NCBI RefSeq assembly: GCF_006861795.1
Contig: NZ_VDGH01000002.1
Location: 248,001-312,000, forward strand
Source of the DNA: Psychrobacillus lasiicapitis
GTDB taxonomy: Bacteria; Bacillota; Bacilli; Bacillales_A; Planococcaceae
Length of the DNA stretch: 64,000 bases
Direction of reading: 5' to 3'
The stretch's first letter is position 1. The number at the start of each line of letters is the position of its first letter. The notes beneath the pieces are model-generated. The model saw nothing but the letters and a program-made list of their open reading frames with translations. It was not told the origin of the DNA and searched no databases. Below, one piece after another: positions 28,160-36,604 of the stretch. The translations under genes and the position numbers were made by a program.

Positions 28160-29320
28160 ATGTTAGAATTTGAAACAAACGAAGATCAATTAGCCGTTAT
28201 TAAAGTTATTGGAGTAGGTGGCGGCGGTAATAACGCAGTTAATCGAATGATTGAGCATGGAGTTCAAGGAGTAGACTTTATCGCTGTTAATACGGATGCA
28301 CAAGCTTTAAAAATGTCAGAAGCAGAAGTGAAATTACAGATCGGTGGTAAGCTGACTCGTGGATTAGGAGCAGGTGCAAATCCAGAGGTCGGTAAAAAAG
28401 CCGCAGAAGAAAGCAAGGAACTAATCGAAGAGGCATTGAAAGGTGCAGACATGGTATTCGTTACAGCTGGAATGGGTGGAGGAACTGGTACTGGTGCTGC
28501 TCCTGTAATCGCTCAAATCGCTCGTGATTTAGGCGCATTAACTGTTGGTGTAGTAACGCGTCCATTTACTTTTGAAGGCCGTAAACGTTCTACTCAAGCT
28601 GTTGGCGGTATCAGTATGATGAAAGAAGCGGTAGATACATTAATCGTTATTCCAAATGACCGCTTATTGGAAATCGTAGATAAAAACACGCCAATGCTAG
28701 AAGCTTTTAGAGAAGCAGATAATGTTTTACGTCAAGGGGTTCAAGGTATTTCCGATCTAATCGCTGTACCAGGACTTATCAACTTGGACTTTGCGGATGT
28801 AAAAACGATTATGTCTGATAAAGGTGCAGCACTTATGGGGATTGGTATTTCTTCGGGTGAAAACCGTGCGGCAGAAGCAGCGAAAAAAGCCATTTCCAGT
28901 CCATTACTTGAAACATCGATCGATGGTGCAACTGGAGTGCTGATGAATATTACAGGTGGATCTAACCTAAGTTTGTTTGAAGTACAAGAAGCTGCTGATA
29001 TCGTAGCATCCGCTTCAGATGAGGAAGTAAACATGATTTTCGGTTCGGTTATTAATGATAACCTGAAAGATGAAATTGTGGTTACGGTAATTGCGACTGG
29101 CTTCAACGAAGAACTAATTATGCAAAAACAGCCAAGAAGCTCAGGTTTTGGTGGAAGTAGAACACAACAAGCTGCTCCAACTCCTCCAATTCGTGATCAA
29201 CGTAAAGAAGAAATACAACAACCAATGCAACATGAACGTCAAGAACGTCAAGTGTCTAACCATCCACAAGAGGATGCACTAGATATCCCAACATTCTTAA
29301 GAAATCGTCAACGTCGCTAA
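28160..29320 (+). CDS. ftsZ: Cell division protein FtsZ
   Basis: A 386-residue tubulin homologue that forms the Z ring. The GTPase domain has [13 protein letters not shown] near residue 20 and the tubulin signature GGGTGTG at 106-112. A variable Gln/Pro-rich linker follows, and the C-terminal peptide [12 protein letters not shown], which binds FtsA and SepF, is intact. AGGAGG precedes the ATG. Confidence 0.98.
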   Translation: MLEFETNEDQLAVIKVIGVGGGGNNAVNRMIEHGVQGVDFIAVNTDAQALKMSEAEVKLQIGGKLTRGLGAGANPEVGKKAAEESKELIEEALKGADMVFVTAGMGGGTGTGAAPVIAQIARDLGALTVGVVTRPFTFEGRKRSTQAVGGISMMKEAVDTLIVIPNDRLLEIVDKNTPMLEAFREADNVLRQGVQGISDLIAVPGLINLDFADVKTIMSDKGAALMGIGISSGENRAAEAAKKAISSPLLETSIDGATGVLMNITGGSNLSLFEVQEAADIVASASDEEVNMIFGSVINDNLKDEIVVTVIATGFNEELIMQKQPRSSGFGGSRTQQAAPTPPIRDQRKEEIQQPMQHERQERQVSNHPQEDALDIPTFLRNRQRR

Positions 29321-29339
29321 TATAAATAGTTACAGGTGA

Positions 29340-29375
29340 AGCTATCTCCAAATTTGATTTGGAGATAGCTTTTTT
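29340..29375 (+). terminator. Rho-independent terminator after ftsZ
   Basis: GCTATCTCCAAAT-ttg-ATTTGGAGATAGC followed by TTTTTT: a 13-bp perfect stem. Confidence 0.95.
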
Positions 29376-29432
29376 GTTATGTAAATTTTTCAATTCAAAC
29401 AGTGTCGGGATTGTTCTTTTTGGTAAAAGCGT

Positions 29433-29981
29433 AATATGGGGAACTGCGCGGTAGTGCTTCATATAGGTGTCCGCCATGATTTTCACTTCAGGCGGACGCT
29501 TTCCGCGGGCATGGCTTCAGCCTCCTCGTCGCTTGCGCTCCTGCGGGGTCTTCAGCTCACGCTATTCCCGCTGGAGTCGCCGCCAGCAGTGAAAATCAAT
29601 GGTAATTTCTTTTTAATTGATAATCGACTTGCTAAAAACAAAATCATCAACATTTTTTCGAAATTTAAATCCAATAAATGGCTAAGGGCAACCAAACAGC
29701 TGCCGAAAGCAACCGGTTCTAGTCTGAGAGCAACCAAACGAATGTTAAGAGTAACTGGTTGCAGTCTTACAGCACAAACAGTGACGGCTATTAGATGAAG
29801 TTATACTTCATAGATTGTAGCGGAAGGGCGTCGACTCCAGCCGGAATAGCTTGAGCTGAAGACCCTGGACTGAGCGTAGCGAAGGAAGCGGCTGAAGCCA
29901 AGCCGGTGGAAAGCGTACGCCGTGTAGCGGAAATTTTAGCGGACTCTTCATTCAATGCACCACTGCACAGTTTCACTATAC
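29433..29981. repeat. Composite inverted-repeat element, family A copy 3
   Basis: Left end TATGGGGAACTGCGCGG, right end CTGCACAGTTTCACTATA. Left arm about 29460-29590 with CAGGCGGACGCTTTCCGCGG; right arm about 29815-29945 in inverted form. The spacer carries four 9-bp motifs at 21-bp pitch on the minus strand (29687, 29708, 29729, 29750), related to the spacer of copy 2 but in opposite orientation. It fills most of the 794-bp gap between ftsZ and spoIIGA. The 120-codon frame through it is not a gene. Confidence 0.78.
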
Positions 29982-30025
29982 TGTGCACTCACTACCATGA
30001 AAAGATATTTTTTATTATGGTTTTT

Positions 30026-30066
30026 TGTCGTTAAAAAAGAAGCTTTTCCACCGTTCTTTTGACAAA
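30026..30066 (+). promoter_or_regulatory. Candidate control region of spoIIGA
   Basis: TTGACA at 30060-30065 with nearby TGTCGTTA (30027) and, on the minus strand, TTTGTCAAAAG, both distantly like Spo0A boxes. In B. subtilis spoIIG is a Spo0A-activated sigma-A promoter. No convincing -10 is visible, so this is tentative. Confidence 0.25.
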
Positions 30067-30114
30067 GTTTTTATAAATGACATGGTACCATTTAGTAAAA
30101 AAGGAGGGAGAATC

Positions 30115-30957
30115 ATGTACGCGGAAGTCATGATCGCAACGAATACTTTTTTCAACTATACCGTGTTAGCATTTGCGAACAAAATTGGTTGGATTGAAAA
30201 CCAAAAAAGATATTTATTCCTTTCAGCTTTTGTTGCTGGAGTGATTACAGTCATCTTCTCTCATCACGTAAGTACGATATTTTTATCTTTTTTTGTGATG
30301 ATCGGCATAGCCTTTTGGAAAAAACGCACACAAATTGTTAAAGCGATTACACTCACATTACTTGCTAGCATTTTCGCTGGAGGTTTATTAACTGCAATAG
30401 CACCAATGTACAGCAAAAGTAATAGTGCTTTTATGATGGTGAATTTCGCATTAATCGCAATTGGTGGGCTCTACTTCTTAACAAAACATGTGCTACATCT
30501 CAACATATCAAATGCAGAAAGAGAGTTACTATATACATCGCATATAACTTTGTTTGGCGAAACAAAGGAGCTAACTCTCTTTATTGACTCGGGAAATGTA
30601 TGTAAAGAACCACTTTCAAATGATCCAGTACATTTCGTTGCATCAGAAGTGTTACAAGATGTGCTACCAGAAGAATTGTTTCAAGCTATTAGTGACTGGG
30701 AGTTTGAAAAAGATAAAGGACTTGACAAACTCTCCAAAGAATATGCTACTAAATTACGTTTAATACCAATATCTACAATCCAAAAAGAGAAAACATGGGT
30801 CATTGGGATAAAGTACGAGGACTGGATAGTAAATGATCAATCATTACCTAAAGGCTATATTGTCATGACAAGAGTAAAAGATAAATTCCCACACGGTGCA
30901 GATGGAATTTTGCATAGTTCGTCGTATTTCCATTTAAAGAAAAGGAGTGTTAGATAA
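30115..30957 (+). CDS. spoIIGA: Sporulation sigma-E processing peptidase SpoIIGA
   Basis: A 280-residue protein with an N-terminal membrane half (about five segments) and a C-terminal aspartic-protease-like half. The active site is Asp158 in [13 protein letters not shown] (D-S-G form). It cleaves the pro-sequence from pro-sigma-E in the mother cell. The start at 30115 is chosen because AAAGGAGGGAG lies directly upstream; the frame extends 90 nt further without such a site. Its stop overlaps the sigE start by one base. Confidence 0.93.
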   Translation: MYAEVMIATNTFFNYTVLAFANKIGWIENQKRYLFLSAFVAGVITVIFSHHVSTIFLSFFVMIGIAFWKKRTQIVKAITLTLLASIFAGGLLTAIAPMYSKSNSAFMMVNFALIAIGGLYFLTKHVLHLNISNAERELLYTSHITLFGETKELTLFIDSGNVCKEPLSNDPVHFVASEVLQDVLPEELFQAISDWEFEKDKGLDKLSKEYATKLRLIPISTIQKEKTWVIGIKYEDWIVNDQSLPKGYIVMTRVKDKFPHGADGILHSSSYFHLKKRSVR

Positions 30958-31664
30958 TGCTGTTGAGATTACTAAGAAGATTATATTATTGGATTTTATC
31001 TTTTAGAAGAAGCGGCGTACATTATATTGGAGGAAATGAGTCTCTTCCTAAACCGCTCACAAGAGAAGAAGAACGCGAAATGCTCTTAGCTTTCATGGAT
31101 GGAGACGAGCATGCGAGAGACGTACTTATTGAACGAAATTTAAGGCTTGTTGTGTATATTGCTAGAAGATTTGATCAAACGAATACGAATATAGAAGATC
31201 TCATTAGTATTGGCTCCATTGGACTTATTAAAGCGGTAGAAACTTTTAATCTGGATAAAGGAATTAAACTCGCTACATATGCATCCAGATGTATTGAGAA
31301 CGAAATTTTAATGCATTTAAGAAAAACGAATCGAATGAAATCCGAAGTTTCTTTCGATGAACCATTAAACTCTGATTCTGATGGCAATGAACTGCTTTTA
31401 TCCGATATATTAGGAACTAGTGAAGATTTGATCATCGAGGATGTGGAAAAAAAGCTAGAGCGACAACATGTGTTTGAAGCGATTAATCTACTTGGAAATC
31501 GGGAAAAGTATATTATGCAATGTCGTTTTGGTTTAAATGGAAAAGAAGAAATGACACAAAAAGAAGTTGCGGATCATTTGGGTATTTCACAGTCTTATAT
31601 ATCTCGCTTGGAAAAGAAAATAATATTAGATTTAAAAGAGCTGCTAAACGAACCAATTGCGTAA
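30957..31664 (+). CDS. sigE: RNA polymerase sigma-E factor, pro-form
   Basis: A 235-residue sigma-70-family factor for early mother-cell transcription. The basic, hydrophobic pro-sequence ([16 protein letters not shown]) is present, and [14 protein letters not shown] matches the region where SpoIIGA cuts. Region 2 ([42 protein letters not shown]) and region 4 ([22 protein letters not shown]) follow. Coupled to spoIIGA. Confidence 0.96.
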   Translation: MLLRLLRRLYYWILSFRRSGVHYIGGNESLPKPLTREEEREMLLAFMDGDEHARDVLIERNLRLVVYIARRFDQTNTNIEDLISIGSIGLIKAVETFNLDKGIKLATYASRCIENEILMHLRKTNRMKSEVSFDEPLNSDSDGNELLLSDILGTSEDLIIEDVEKKLERQHVFEAINLLGNREKYIMQCRFGLNGKEEMTQKEVADHLGISQSYISRLEKKIILDLKELLNEPIA

Positions 31665-31754
31665 TGGTTGAAATTGGATTTGGCGTCTCGGAATAATCTT
31701 CTCTCCTCAGGACAAACTGATTAAGAACCAATTAAAAAGTCCGGAGGAAGATCT

Positions 31755-32537
31755 ATGACGAGAACAAAAGTAGAATTATGCGGCATTGATACATCTAAGC
31801 TTCCTTTACTTAAGCATGAAGAAATGAAAGAGTTGTTTATCAGGTTACAAGCAGGTGAAGAGTCGGTTAAGGAAGAACTAGTTATGTGTAATTTAAGGCT
31901 AGTACTAAGTCTTGTTCAACGTTTTGCCTACCGCGGGGAACAAGCAGATGATCTGTTCCAGGTTGGATGTATTGGACTCATTAAGTCAATTGAAAACTTT
32001 GACTTAAAGCATAACGTTCGTTTTTCCACGTATGCGGTTCCGATGATTATTGGAGAAATTAAAAGACATTTACGCGATCATCACTCGGTACGCGTTTCTA
32101 GATCGTTACGAGATATTGCTTACAAAGCGATGAAAGCAAAAGAACAATATATAAATGAACATTTACAAGAACCAACACTGGATGATTTATCGAAAATATT
32201 AGAAATACCAGTGGAAGATATATTACTTTCTTTGGATGCTATTCAAGATCCAGTTTCTCTCCAAGAACCTATTTTTAGTGACGGAGGAGACGCTATATAT
32301 ATGATGGATCAATTATGTGATAATGATGTATCCGAAGAACAATGGGTAACCTATTTTACAGTAAAAGAAAGTTTCCAAAATCTAGATGCAAGACAGAAAA
32401 AAATATTAACGAAAAGAATTTACTACGGGGCAACACAAACGGAAATTGCAACAGACTTAGGATTATCTCAAGCACAAATTTCGCGATTAGAAAAAAGTGC
32501 ATTGTCTACGATACAAAGCCATTTGAATCCTAAATGA
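31755..32537 (+). CDS. sigG: RNA polymerase sigma-G factor
   Basis: A 260-residue sigma factor, equal in length to B. subtilis SigG, for late forespore transcription. It begins TRTKVELCGIDTSKLPLL, and region 2 shows NLRLVLSLVQRFAYRGE and FSTYAVPMIIGEIKRHLRDH; region 4 has ATQTEIATDLGLSQAQISRL. CGGAGGA precedes the ATG. The 90-nt gap after sigE shows no sigma-F/G promoter I would defend. Confidence 0.95.
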   Translation: MTRTKVELCGIDTSKLPLLKHEEMKELFIRLQAGEESVKEELVMCNLRLVLSLVQRFAYRGEQADDLFQVGCIGLIKSIENFDLKHNVRFSTYAVPMIIGEIKRHLRDHHSVRVSRSLRDIAYKAMKAKEQYINEHLQEPTLDDLSKILEIPVEDILLSLDAIQDPVSLQEPIFSDGGDAIYMMDQLCDNDVSEEQWVTYFTVKESFQNLDARQKKILTKRIYYGATQTEIATDLGLSQAQISRLEKSALSTIQSHLNPK

Positions 32538-32572
32538 ATAGATGTTAAAAATTTTTCAACGATAAATAGGCA

Positions 32573-32608
32573 AAACGCTTTTTCTACATAGAAGAAGCGT
32601 TTTTTTTC
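32573..32608 (+). terminator. Terminator after sigG
   Basis: AAACGCTT-tttctacatagaag-AAGCGTTT with a T tract. Confidence 0.8.
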
Positions 32609-32645
32609 GATTTCGTTCATACAATGTGGTAAAAGGAGGTTGACG

Positions 32646-32885
32646 ATGAAATTTTCAGATGCGCAACAAAAGGAAGTAATTGAGGCGAGTAGTGGGCAAT
32701 TATTAGGATTTATAGTCGATGCGGAAATTGATAAAGAGAGCGGATATATTACTTCATTTATTGTGGAAACTAATGGATCATATCCAGCATTCTTTAACAA
32801 AAAAAGGGAAACTAAAAAAATTGCAGTTCAAAATATAGCTATTATTGGTAAAGATGTAATAATTGTTTCGAGAAACATAGAATAG
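32646..32885 (+). CDS. ylmC: PRC-barrel protein YlmC/YmxH
   Basis: A 79-residue PRC-barrel domain protein (KEVIEASSGQLLGFIVDAEI, then a beta-rich tail) of the YlmC/YmxH family found after sigG in Bacilli. Function unknown; some YmxH relatives are sporulation-linked. The ATG at 32646 has AAAGGAGG 6 nt upstream; an in-frame TTG at 32640 would touch that site. Confidence 0.85.
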   Translation: MKFSDAQQKEVIEASSGQLLGFIVDAEIDKESGYITSFIVETNGSYPAFFNKKRETKKIAVQNIAIIGKDVIIVSRNIE

Positions 32886-32961
32886 GCATGTTTCATCATT
32901 GATAAATCAGTGTTTCATTGATACAATAAACAAAAACAAATGATGAAAAGTTGGTTTTCAT

Positions 32962-33654
32962 ATGACAAACGTACAGCAAAATTTACAACAAATAAAACAA
33001 CATATTCAAGACGCATGTAATCGTTCCGAAAGAAAAGTAGAGGATGTAACGATTATTGCAGTGACGAAAGAAGTTTCTGTGAATCGTACAAAAGAAGTAA
33101 TCGCTACCGGCATAAACCATTTGGGAGAAAATAGACCAGAGGGATTAAAGAACAAATTAGATGCCATTTCAGACAATGTCAAATGGCATTACATAGGAAC
33201 GCTGCAAACGAGAAAAGTAAAGGCAGTCATCAATGAAGTGGATTATTTACATTCACTTGACCGCATCAGTCTAGCAGATGAAATTGAAAAAAGAGCAAGT
33301 TCAAAGGTAGATTGTTTTGTACAAGTAAATGTTTCAGAAGAAGAGTCAAAACATGGTCTTTCTATCATAGAAGCTGAGGATTTTATAAGTGAATTAGAGA
33401 ATTACTCCCGTATTCGCGTCGTGGGATTAATGACGATGGCTCCCAATACAGACGATCATTCCGTTATCCGTAATGTCTTTCGTCAGTTAAAAGCATTACA
33501 AGAAAAAATTGCAGCAAAACAGTTAATTCATGCACCTTGTACGGAGCTATCCATGGGAATGTCCGGAGACTATGAAATTGCAATTGAGGAAGGTGCTACA
33601 TTTGTTAGAATCGGAACAGCATTAGTAGGTAAAGAGAGGGAGGAAATTAAATGA
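32962..33654 (+). CDS. ylmE: YggS-family PLP homeostasis protein (YlmE)
   Basis: A 230-residue fold-III PLP-binding protein. VTIIAVTKEVS contains the PLP-binding Lys, and HYIGTLQTRK, GLSIIEAEDF and ELSMGMSGDYEIAIEEG are conserved. Relatives (YggS, PLPBP) buffer pyridoxal phosphate and influence amino-acid pools; no enzymatic activity is known. The B. subtilis motif HFIGxLQxNK appears here as IGTLQTRK. It overlaps sepF by 4 nt (ATGA). No strong ribosome-binding site precedes its ATG. Confidence 0.92.
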   Translation: MTNVQQNLQQIKQHIQDACNRSERKVEDVTIIAVTKEVSVNRTKEVIATGINHLGENRPEGLKNKLDAISDNVKWHYIGTLQTRKVKAVINEVDYLHSLDRISLADEIEKRASSKVDCFVQVNVSEEESKHGLSIIEAEDFISELENYSRIRVVGLMTMAPNTDDHSVIRNVFRQLKALQEKIAAKQLIHAPCTELSMGMSGDYEIAIEEGATFVRIGTALVGKEREEIK

Positions 33655-34127
33655 GCATGAAAAACTGGATGAAAAATTTCTTCTACTTAGATGAAGAGGA
33701 AGAAACTTCAGTAGCACAGCAGCCAAAACCTCAGCAACAACCAGTAGAAAGTCAACTGCGACAGCAACCGGTTAAGTCCCCTGTGAAAGAGCGTAAATTT
33801 AATACGACACCTAAAGAAATGCCTGTACCAAATTTAGTCAGCATTCAAAACGTGCAAAAGTCTTCTAAAGTAATTTTGATTGAGCCACGTGTATATGCAG
33901 AAGCCCAAGATATTTCCGAACACTTAAAAAATAAAAAAGCGGTCATTGTAAATTTACAGCGTATTGACAAAGACCAAGGAATCAGAATCATCGACTTTTT
34001 AAGCGGAACCGTGTACGCTTTAGGAGGAGACATCCAACGAGTCGGCACTGATATTTTCCTTTGTGCTCCAGATTCCGTAGAAGTAGCAGGAGCCATTTCG
34101 GATTATTATTATAACGATTTAGATTAA
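33651..34127 (+). CDS. sepF: Cell division protein SepF
   Basis: A 158-residue protein with an N-terminal amphipathic membrane-binding helix (MKNWMKNFFYL), a Gln/Pro-rich linker (about 20-60) and a C-terminal SepF core (VILIEPRVYAEAQDI through RIIDFLSGTVYALGGDIQRV). SepF binds the FtsZ C-terminus and bundles filaments in parallel with FtsA. GGAGG sits 7 nt before the ATG at 33651. Confidence 0.95.
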   Translation: MSMKNWMKNFFYLDEEEETSVAQQPKPQQQPVESQLRQQPVKSPVKERKFNTTPKEMPVPNLVSIQNVQKSSKVILIEPRVYAEAQDISEHLKNKKAVIVNLQRIDKDQGIRIIDFLSGTVYALGGDIQRVGTDIFLCAPDSVEVAGAISDYYYNDLD

Positions 34128-34146
34128 TAGAGGAGCATTATAAAAT

Positions 34147-34410
34147 ATGATTTTATTTTTAAACTTGTTAAATCAAGCGGTGACAATATATACGTATGCA
34201 TTGATTATTTATATATTAATGTCATGGGTGCCGAGTATTCAACAATCTGCAGTCGGCAGGTTTCTAGGAAGAATTTGCGATCCCTATTTAGATATATTCC
34301 GTAAAATCATCCCTCCAATAGGTATGATTGATATCTCTCCAATTGTTGCTATTTTTGCTTTAAGGCTTGCAATGAGTGGGGTAGCGTATCTTTTATTCGC
34401 ATTCATTTAA
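34147..34410 (+). CDS. ylmG: YggT-family membrane protein YlmG
   Basis: An 87-residue YggT protein with two membrane segments and the loop [20 protein letters not shown] that defines the family. It is conserved next to sepF in Firmicutes and cyanobacteria; plant homologues affect nucleoid and division, but the bacterial role is unknown. AGAGGAG precedes the ATG. Confidence 0.93.
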   Translation: MILFLNLLNQAVTIYTYALIIYILMSWVPSIQQSAVGRFLGRICDPYLDIFRKIIPPIGMIDISPIVAIFALRLAMSGVAYLLFAFI

Positions 34411-34432
34411 ACCTCACATACGTGGGGTTTTT
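34409..34432 (+). terminator. Terminator after ylmG
   Basis: AAACCTCA-catacg-TGGGGTTT (one G-U pair) followed by TT. Confidence 0.7.
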
Positions 34433-34434
34433 GT

Positions 34435-34785
34435 CGTTTCCAAATGATCCCTTCTTAAACGATTGTACATATAGACAAGTCCTACAATAAAACAAACGTA
34501 TGAAAATATGGCAATCATGGAAAACTACTTATAGCTACCGAAACTCAGGAAGTAGATAGGTATACAATAAATGCAACGAATCGGATGATATTCTTCTGGT
34601 GAATGCCCTTGTATCCATCGCAACCGACAAATTCCAGAACAAATTCAGCTATAAGAAGAGATTGGGGAGTGCCACTTTTTTGACTAGTTTCCCCCTCATC
34701 TTAGAAGGATAGTTACAATGTCCAACGAGCGCTTAATCGAAGGAAAAGTGGGGGTAGTTCAATATACATAAGGAGAAAAACTCAA
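34435..34785. other. Unexplained 350-bp gap before ylmH
   Basis: No recognised gene. On the minus strand a 34-codon frame from ATG at 34518 down to a stop at 34414 encodes one hydrophobic helix (FSYVCFIVGLVYMY) followed by a basic tail, but it has no ribosome-binding site and runs into the ylmG terminator; it may be decayed. No family A or B repeat is visible. CACTTTTTTGACTAG near 34673 offers a TTGACT -35-like element for ylmH, without a clear -10. Confidence 0.4.
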
Positions 34786-35574
34786 ATGGAACACGTATTA
34801 CAGCATTTTAGGAAAGAAGAGCAGCCTTTTATAGAGCAAGCCGTGAGCATGATGCATGAAGTGGAAAATAGATATGCCCCTAAGTTGACTGATTTCTTAG
34901 ACCCAAGACAACAATTTATCGTAGATTCTATTCGAAGGCAATATGAAGGAATCGAATCTGAAGCAGATGGTGCATTAGATCAAGCAGAACGAAAAAGAGT
35001 TTTATTGTTCCCTTCTTATTTTGTACCAACAACTGAAGACTTTTCGATGGCTGTAGTGGAAGTAAAATATCCGACAAAGTTTGTTACACTGAAGCATAAG
35101 GACGTTCTAGGGGCCATGATGTCGTTAGGAATTGACCGGAGTAAATTTGGGGATATCCGAGTAGTAGATGGTGCTATTCAATTTGTCGTTGCTTCGGAAG
35201 TATTGGACTATGTAAGAGCGAACTTCACGGCTATCGGAAAAGTAAAGGTACAAATGGAATTAGTGGAAGATCCGGAAAATTATTTTGACCAATCAGAGGA
35301 ATGGTTAACCGAGACTTTGACAGTAAGCTCTTTACGACTAGACACAGTGCTTTCTGCAGTCTTTAATATTTCTCGTCAAAAATCTGCCTCACTTATTTCC
35401 GGTGGGAAAGTGAAAGTAAACTGGGCAGAAAAAGATCAAACGTCTTTGGAACTGCAGGAGCTGGATTTACTTTCCATTCGTGGATTTGGACGAGTTAAGT
35501 TGTTGATGATGGAAGGAAGAACAAAAAAAGATAAAATACGACTACAAATAGGACGTTTAGAGCAAAAAAAATAA
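34786..35574 (+). CDS. ylmH: S4 domain RNA-binding protein YlmH
   Basis: A 262-residue protein with a unique N-terminal part (FLDPRQQFIVDSI, LLFPSYFVP) and a C-terminal S4 domain (LRLDTVLSAVFNISRQKSA through VKVNW). YlmH lies between ylmG and divIVA in most Bacilli. Recent B. subtilis work connects it to ribosome-associated quality control, where it binds obstructed 50S subunits. AAGGAGA precedes the ATG. Confidence 0.93.
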   Translation: MEHVLQHFRKEEQPFIEQAVSMMHEVENRYAPKLTDFLDPRQQFIVDSIRRQYEGIESEADGALDQAERKRVLLFPSYFVPTTEDFSMAVVEVKYPTKFVTLKHKDVLGAMMSLGIDRSKFGDIRVVDGAIQFVVASEVLDYVRANFTAIGKVKVQMELVEDPENYFDQSEEWLTETLTVSSLRLDTVLSAVFNISRQKSASLISGGKVKVNWAEKDQTSLELQELDLLSIRGFGRVKLLMMEGRTKKDKIRLQIGRLEQKK

Positions 35575-35623
35575 ATATATGCATAATCTTAGAATTTTAG
35601 ATGTTTTCCCACTGTCGTAAATG

Positions 35624-35629
35624 TATAAT
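35624..35629 (+). promoter_or_regulatory. Candidate -10 element of divIVA
   Basis: TATAAT at 35624-35629 preceded directly by TG. No good -35 at 17 bp, so strength is uncertain. The divIVA start is about 40 bp downstream. Confidence 0.4.
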
Positions 35630-35669
35630 AGAGAGACGAATGATAGTCTAGTCAAAGGAGATGGAACAA

Positions 35670-36179
35670 ATGCCATTAACACCACTTGATATACATAACA
35701 AGGAGTTCAGTAAAGGTTTTCGTGGATACAATGAAGATGAAGTAAACGAATTCCTTGATCAAATAATGAAAGATCTTGAAATCTTATTAAAAGAAAAAAA
35801 AGATCTAGAAAACAAATTAAAATCTTCAAGCGAAAAAGTTGGGCATTTCACATCGATTGAAGAGACTTTACATAAGTCGATCGTTGTTGCTCAAGAAGCT
35901 GCTGAAGAAGTACGAAGAAACTCTCAAAAAGAAGCGAAGTTAATCGTAAAAGAAGCAGAAAAAAACGCGGATCGAATTGTCAATGAAGCACTATCCAAGG
36001 CAAGAAGAGTTGCGATAGAAATCGAGGAACTGAAAAAACAGTCAAAAGTGTTCCGTAATCGATTTAAAATGCTGGTAGAAGCACAACTGGATCTTATCAA
36101 TACAGATGATTGGAATCATTTAATGGAGTACGATGTGGATACAGAAAGTCTGGATCGCGTTTCGGCAACAGAAGAATAA
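35670..36179 (+). CDS. divIVA: Cell division/polar organiser DivIVA
   Basis: A 169-residue coiled-coil protein that binds curved membrane at poles and septa and recruits MinJ/MinD and sporulation factors. The N-terminal domain has the signature LDIHNKEFSKGFRGYNEDEV with the membrane-inserting Phe and basic residues; coiled coils occupy about 28-150. The start at 35670 has AAAGGAG 9 nt upstream; an ATG at 35661 directly abuts that site. Confidence 0.95.
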   Translation: MPLTPLDIHNKEFSKGFRGYNEDEVNEFLDQIMKDLEILLKEKKDLENKLKSSSEKVGHFTSIEETLHKSIVVAQEAAEEVRRNSQKEAKLIVKEAEKNADRIVNEALSKARRVAIEIEELKKQSKVFRNRFKMLVEAQLDLINTDDWNHLMEYDVDTESLDRVSATEE

Positions 36180-36239
36180 TACAATTCTTGACTGATGGAC
36201 TTACATTTTCTATAATGATTTCATATCATATAAATATGC

Positions 36240-36475
36240 GTTGAAAAAGACGTCTAAAATAGTTTCGAACAAGCGACTTGGGGATGGTGAGAGCTCAAGC
36301 AATGAAAATATTTTAGATTATCACTTTGGAGCAAGGACACCCAAAAACAAAGTAAGTGTCTTCGGTTTATGCCCCGTTATGGCATACTAAGCGGCGATTT
36401 TTTAAAAAATCGCAAGTAGGGTGGTACCGCGAGCATAAACTTCTCGTCCCTTTTTGGGATGAGGGGTTTTTTTGT
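36240..36475 (+). promoter_or_regulatory. T-box riboswitch leader of ileS
   Basis: The T-box core AGGGTGGTACCGCGAG (about 36418-36433) is followed by a terminator hairpin CTCGTCCC-ttttt-GGGATGAGG and T run (36442-36475). Upstream, CTAAAATA and TATTTTAG can close part of stem I, and an ATC triplet at 36320-36322 is a fitting isoleucine specifier. Uncharged tRNA-Ile would stabilise the antiterminator and allow ileS transcription. Confidence 0.92.
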
Positions 36476-36487
36476 TTTTTAAAGACA

Positions 36488-36582
36488 TTTGTCTGTCGGA
36501 GGCCTACAGGAAGCAGGTTATGCAATCGTTGCGAAACAAGATCGCGAACTTAGACTGTATTCCTTCGACTAGGCGCTTACGC
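36488..36582 (+). repeat. Family B intergenic repeat, copy 5 (right half only)
   Basis: GTCTGTCGGAGGCCTACAGG, then GCGAACTTAGACTGTATTCC and AGGCGCTTACGC. It corresponds to the right half of copy 1 and is inserted between the T-box terminator and the ileS ribosome-binding site. Confidence 0.72.
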
Positions 36583-36604
36583 AAACATTTTAGGAGGAAT
36601 TTAA

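Noticed and set aside
29436-29798. A 120-codon frame between ftsZ and spoIIGA
   Set aside because: It lies within the left arm and spacer of a family A element, has no ribosome-binding site, and similar frames appear in other copies only because the arm is GC-rich.
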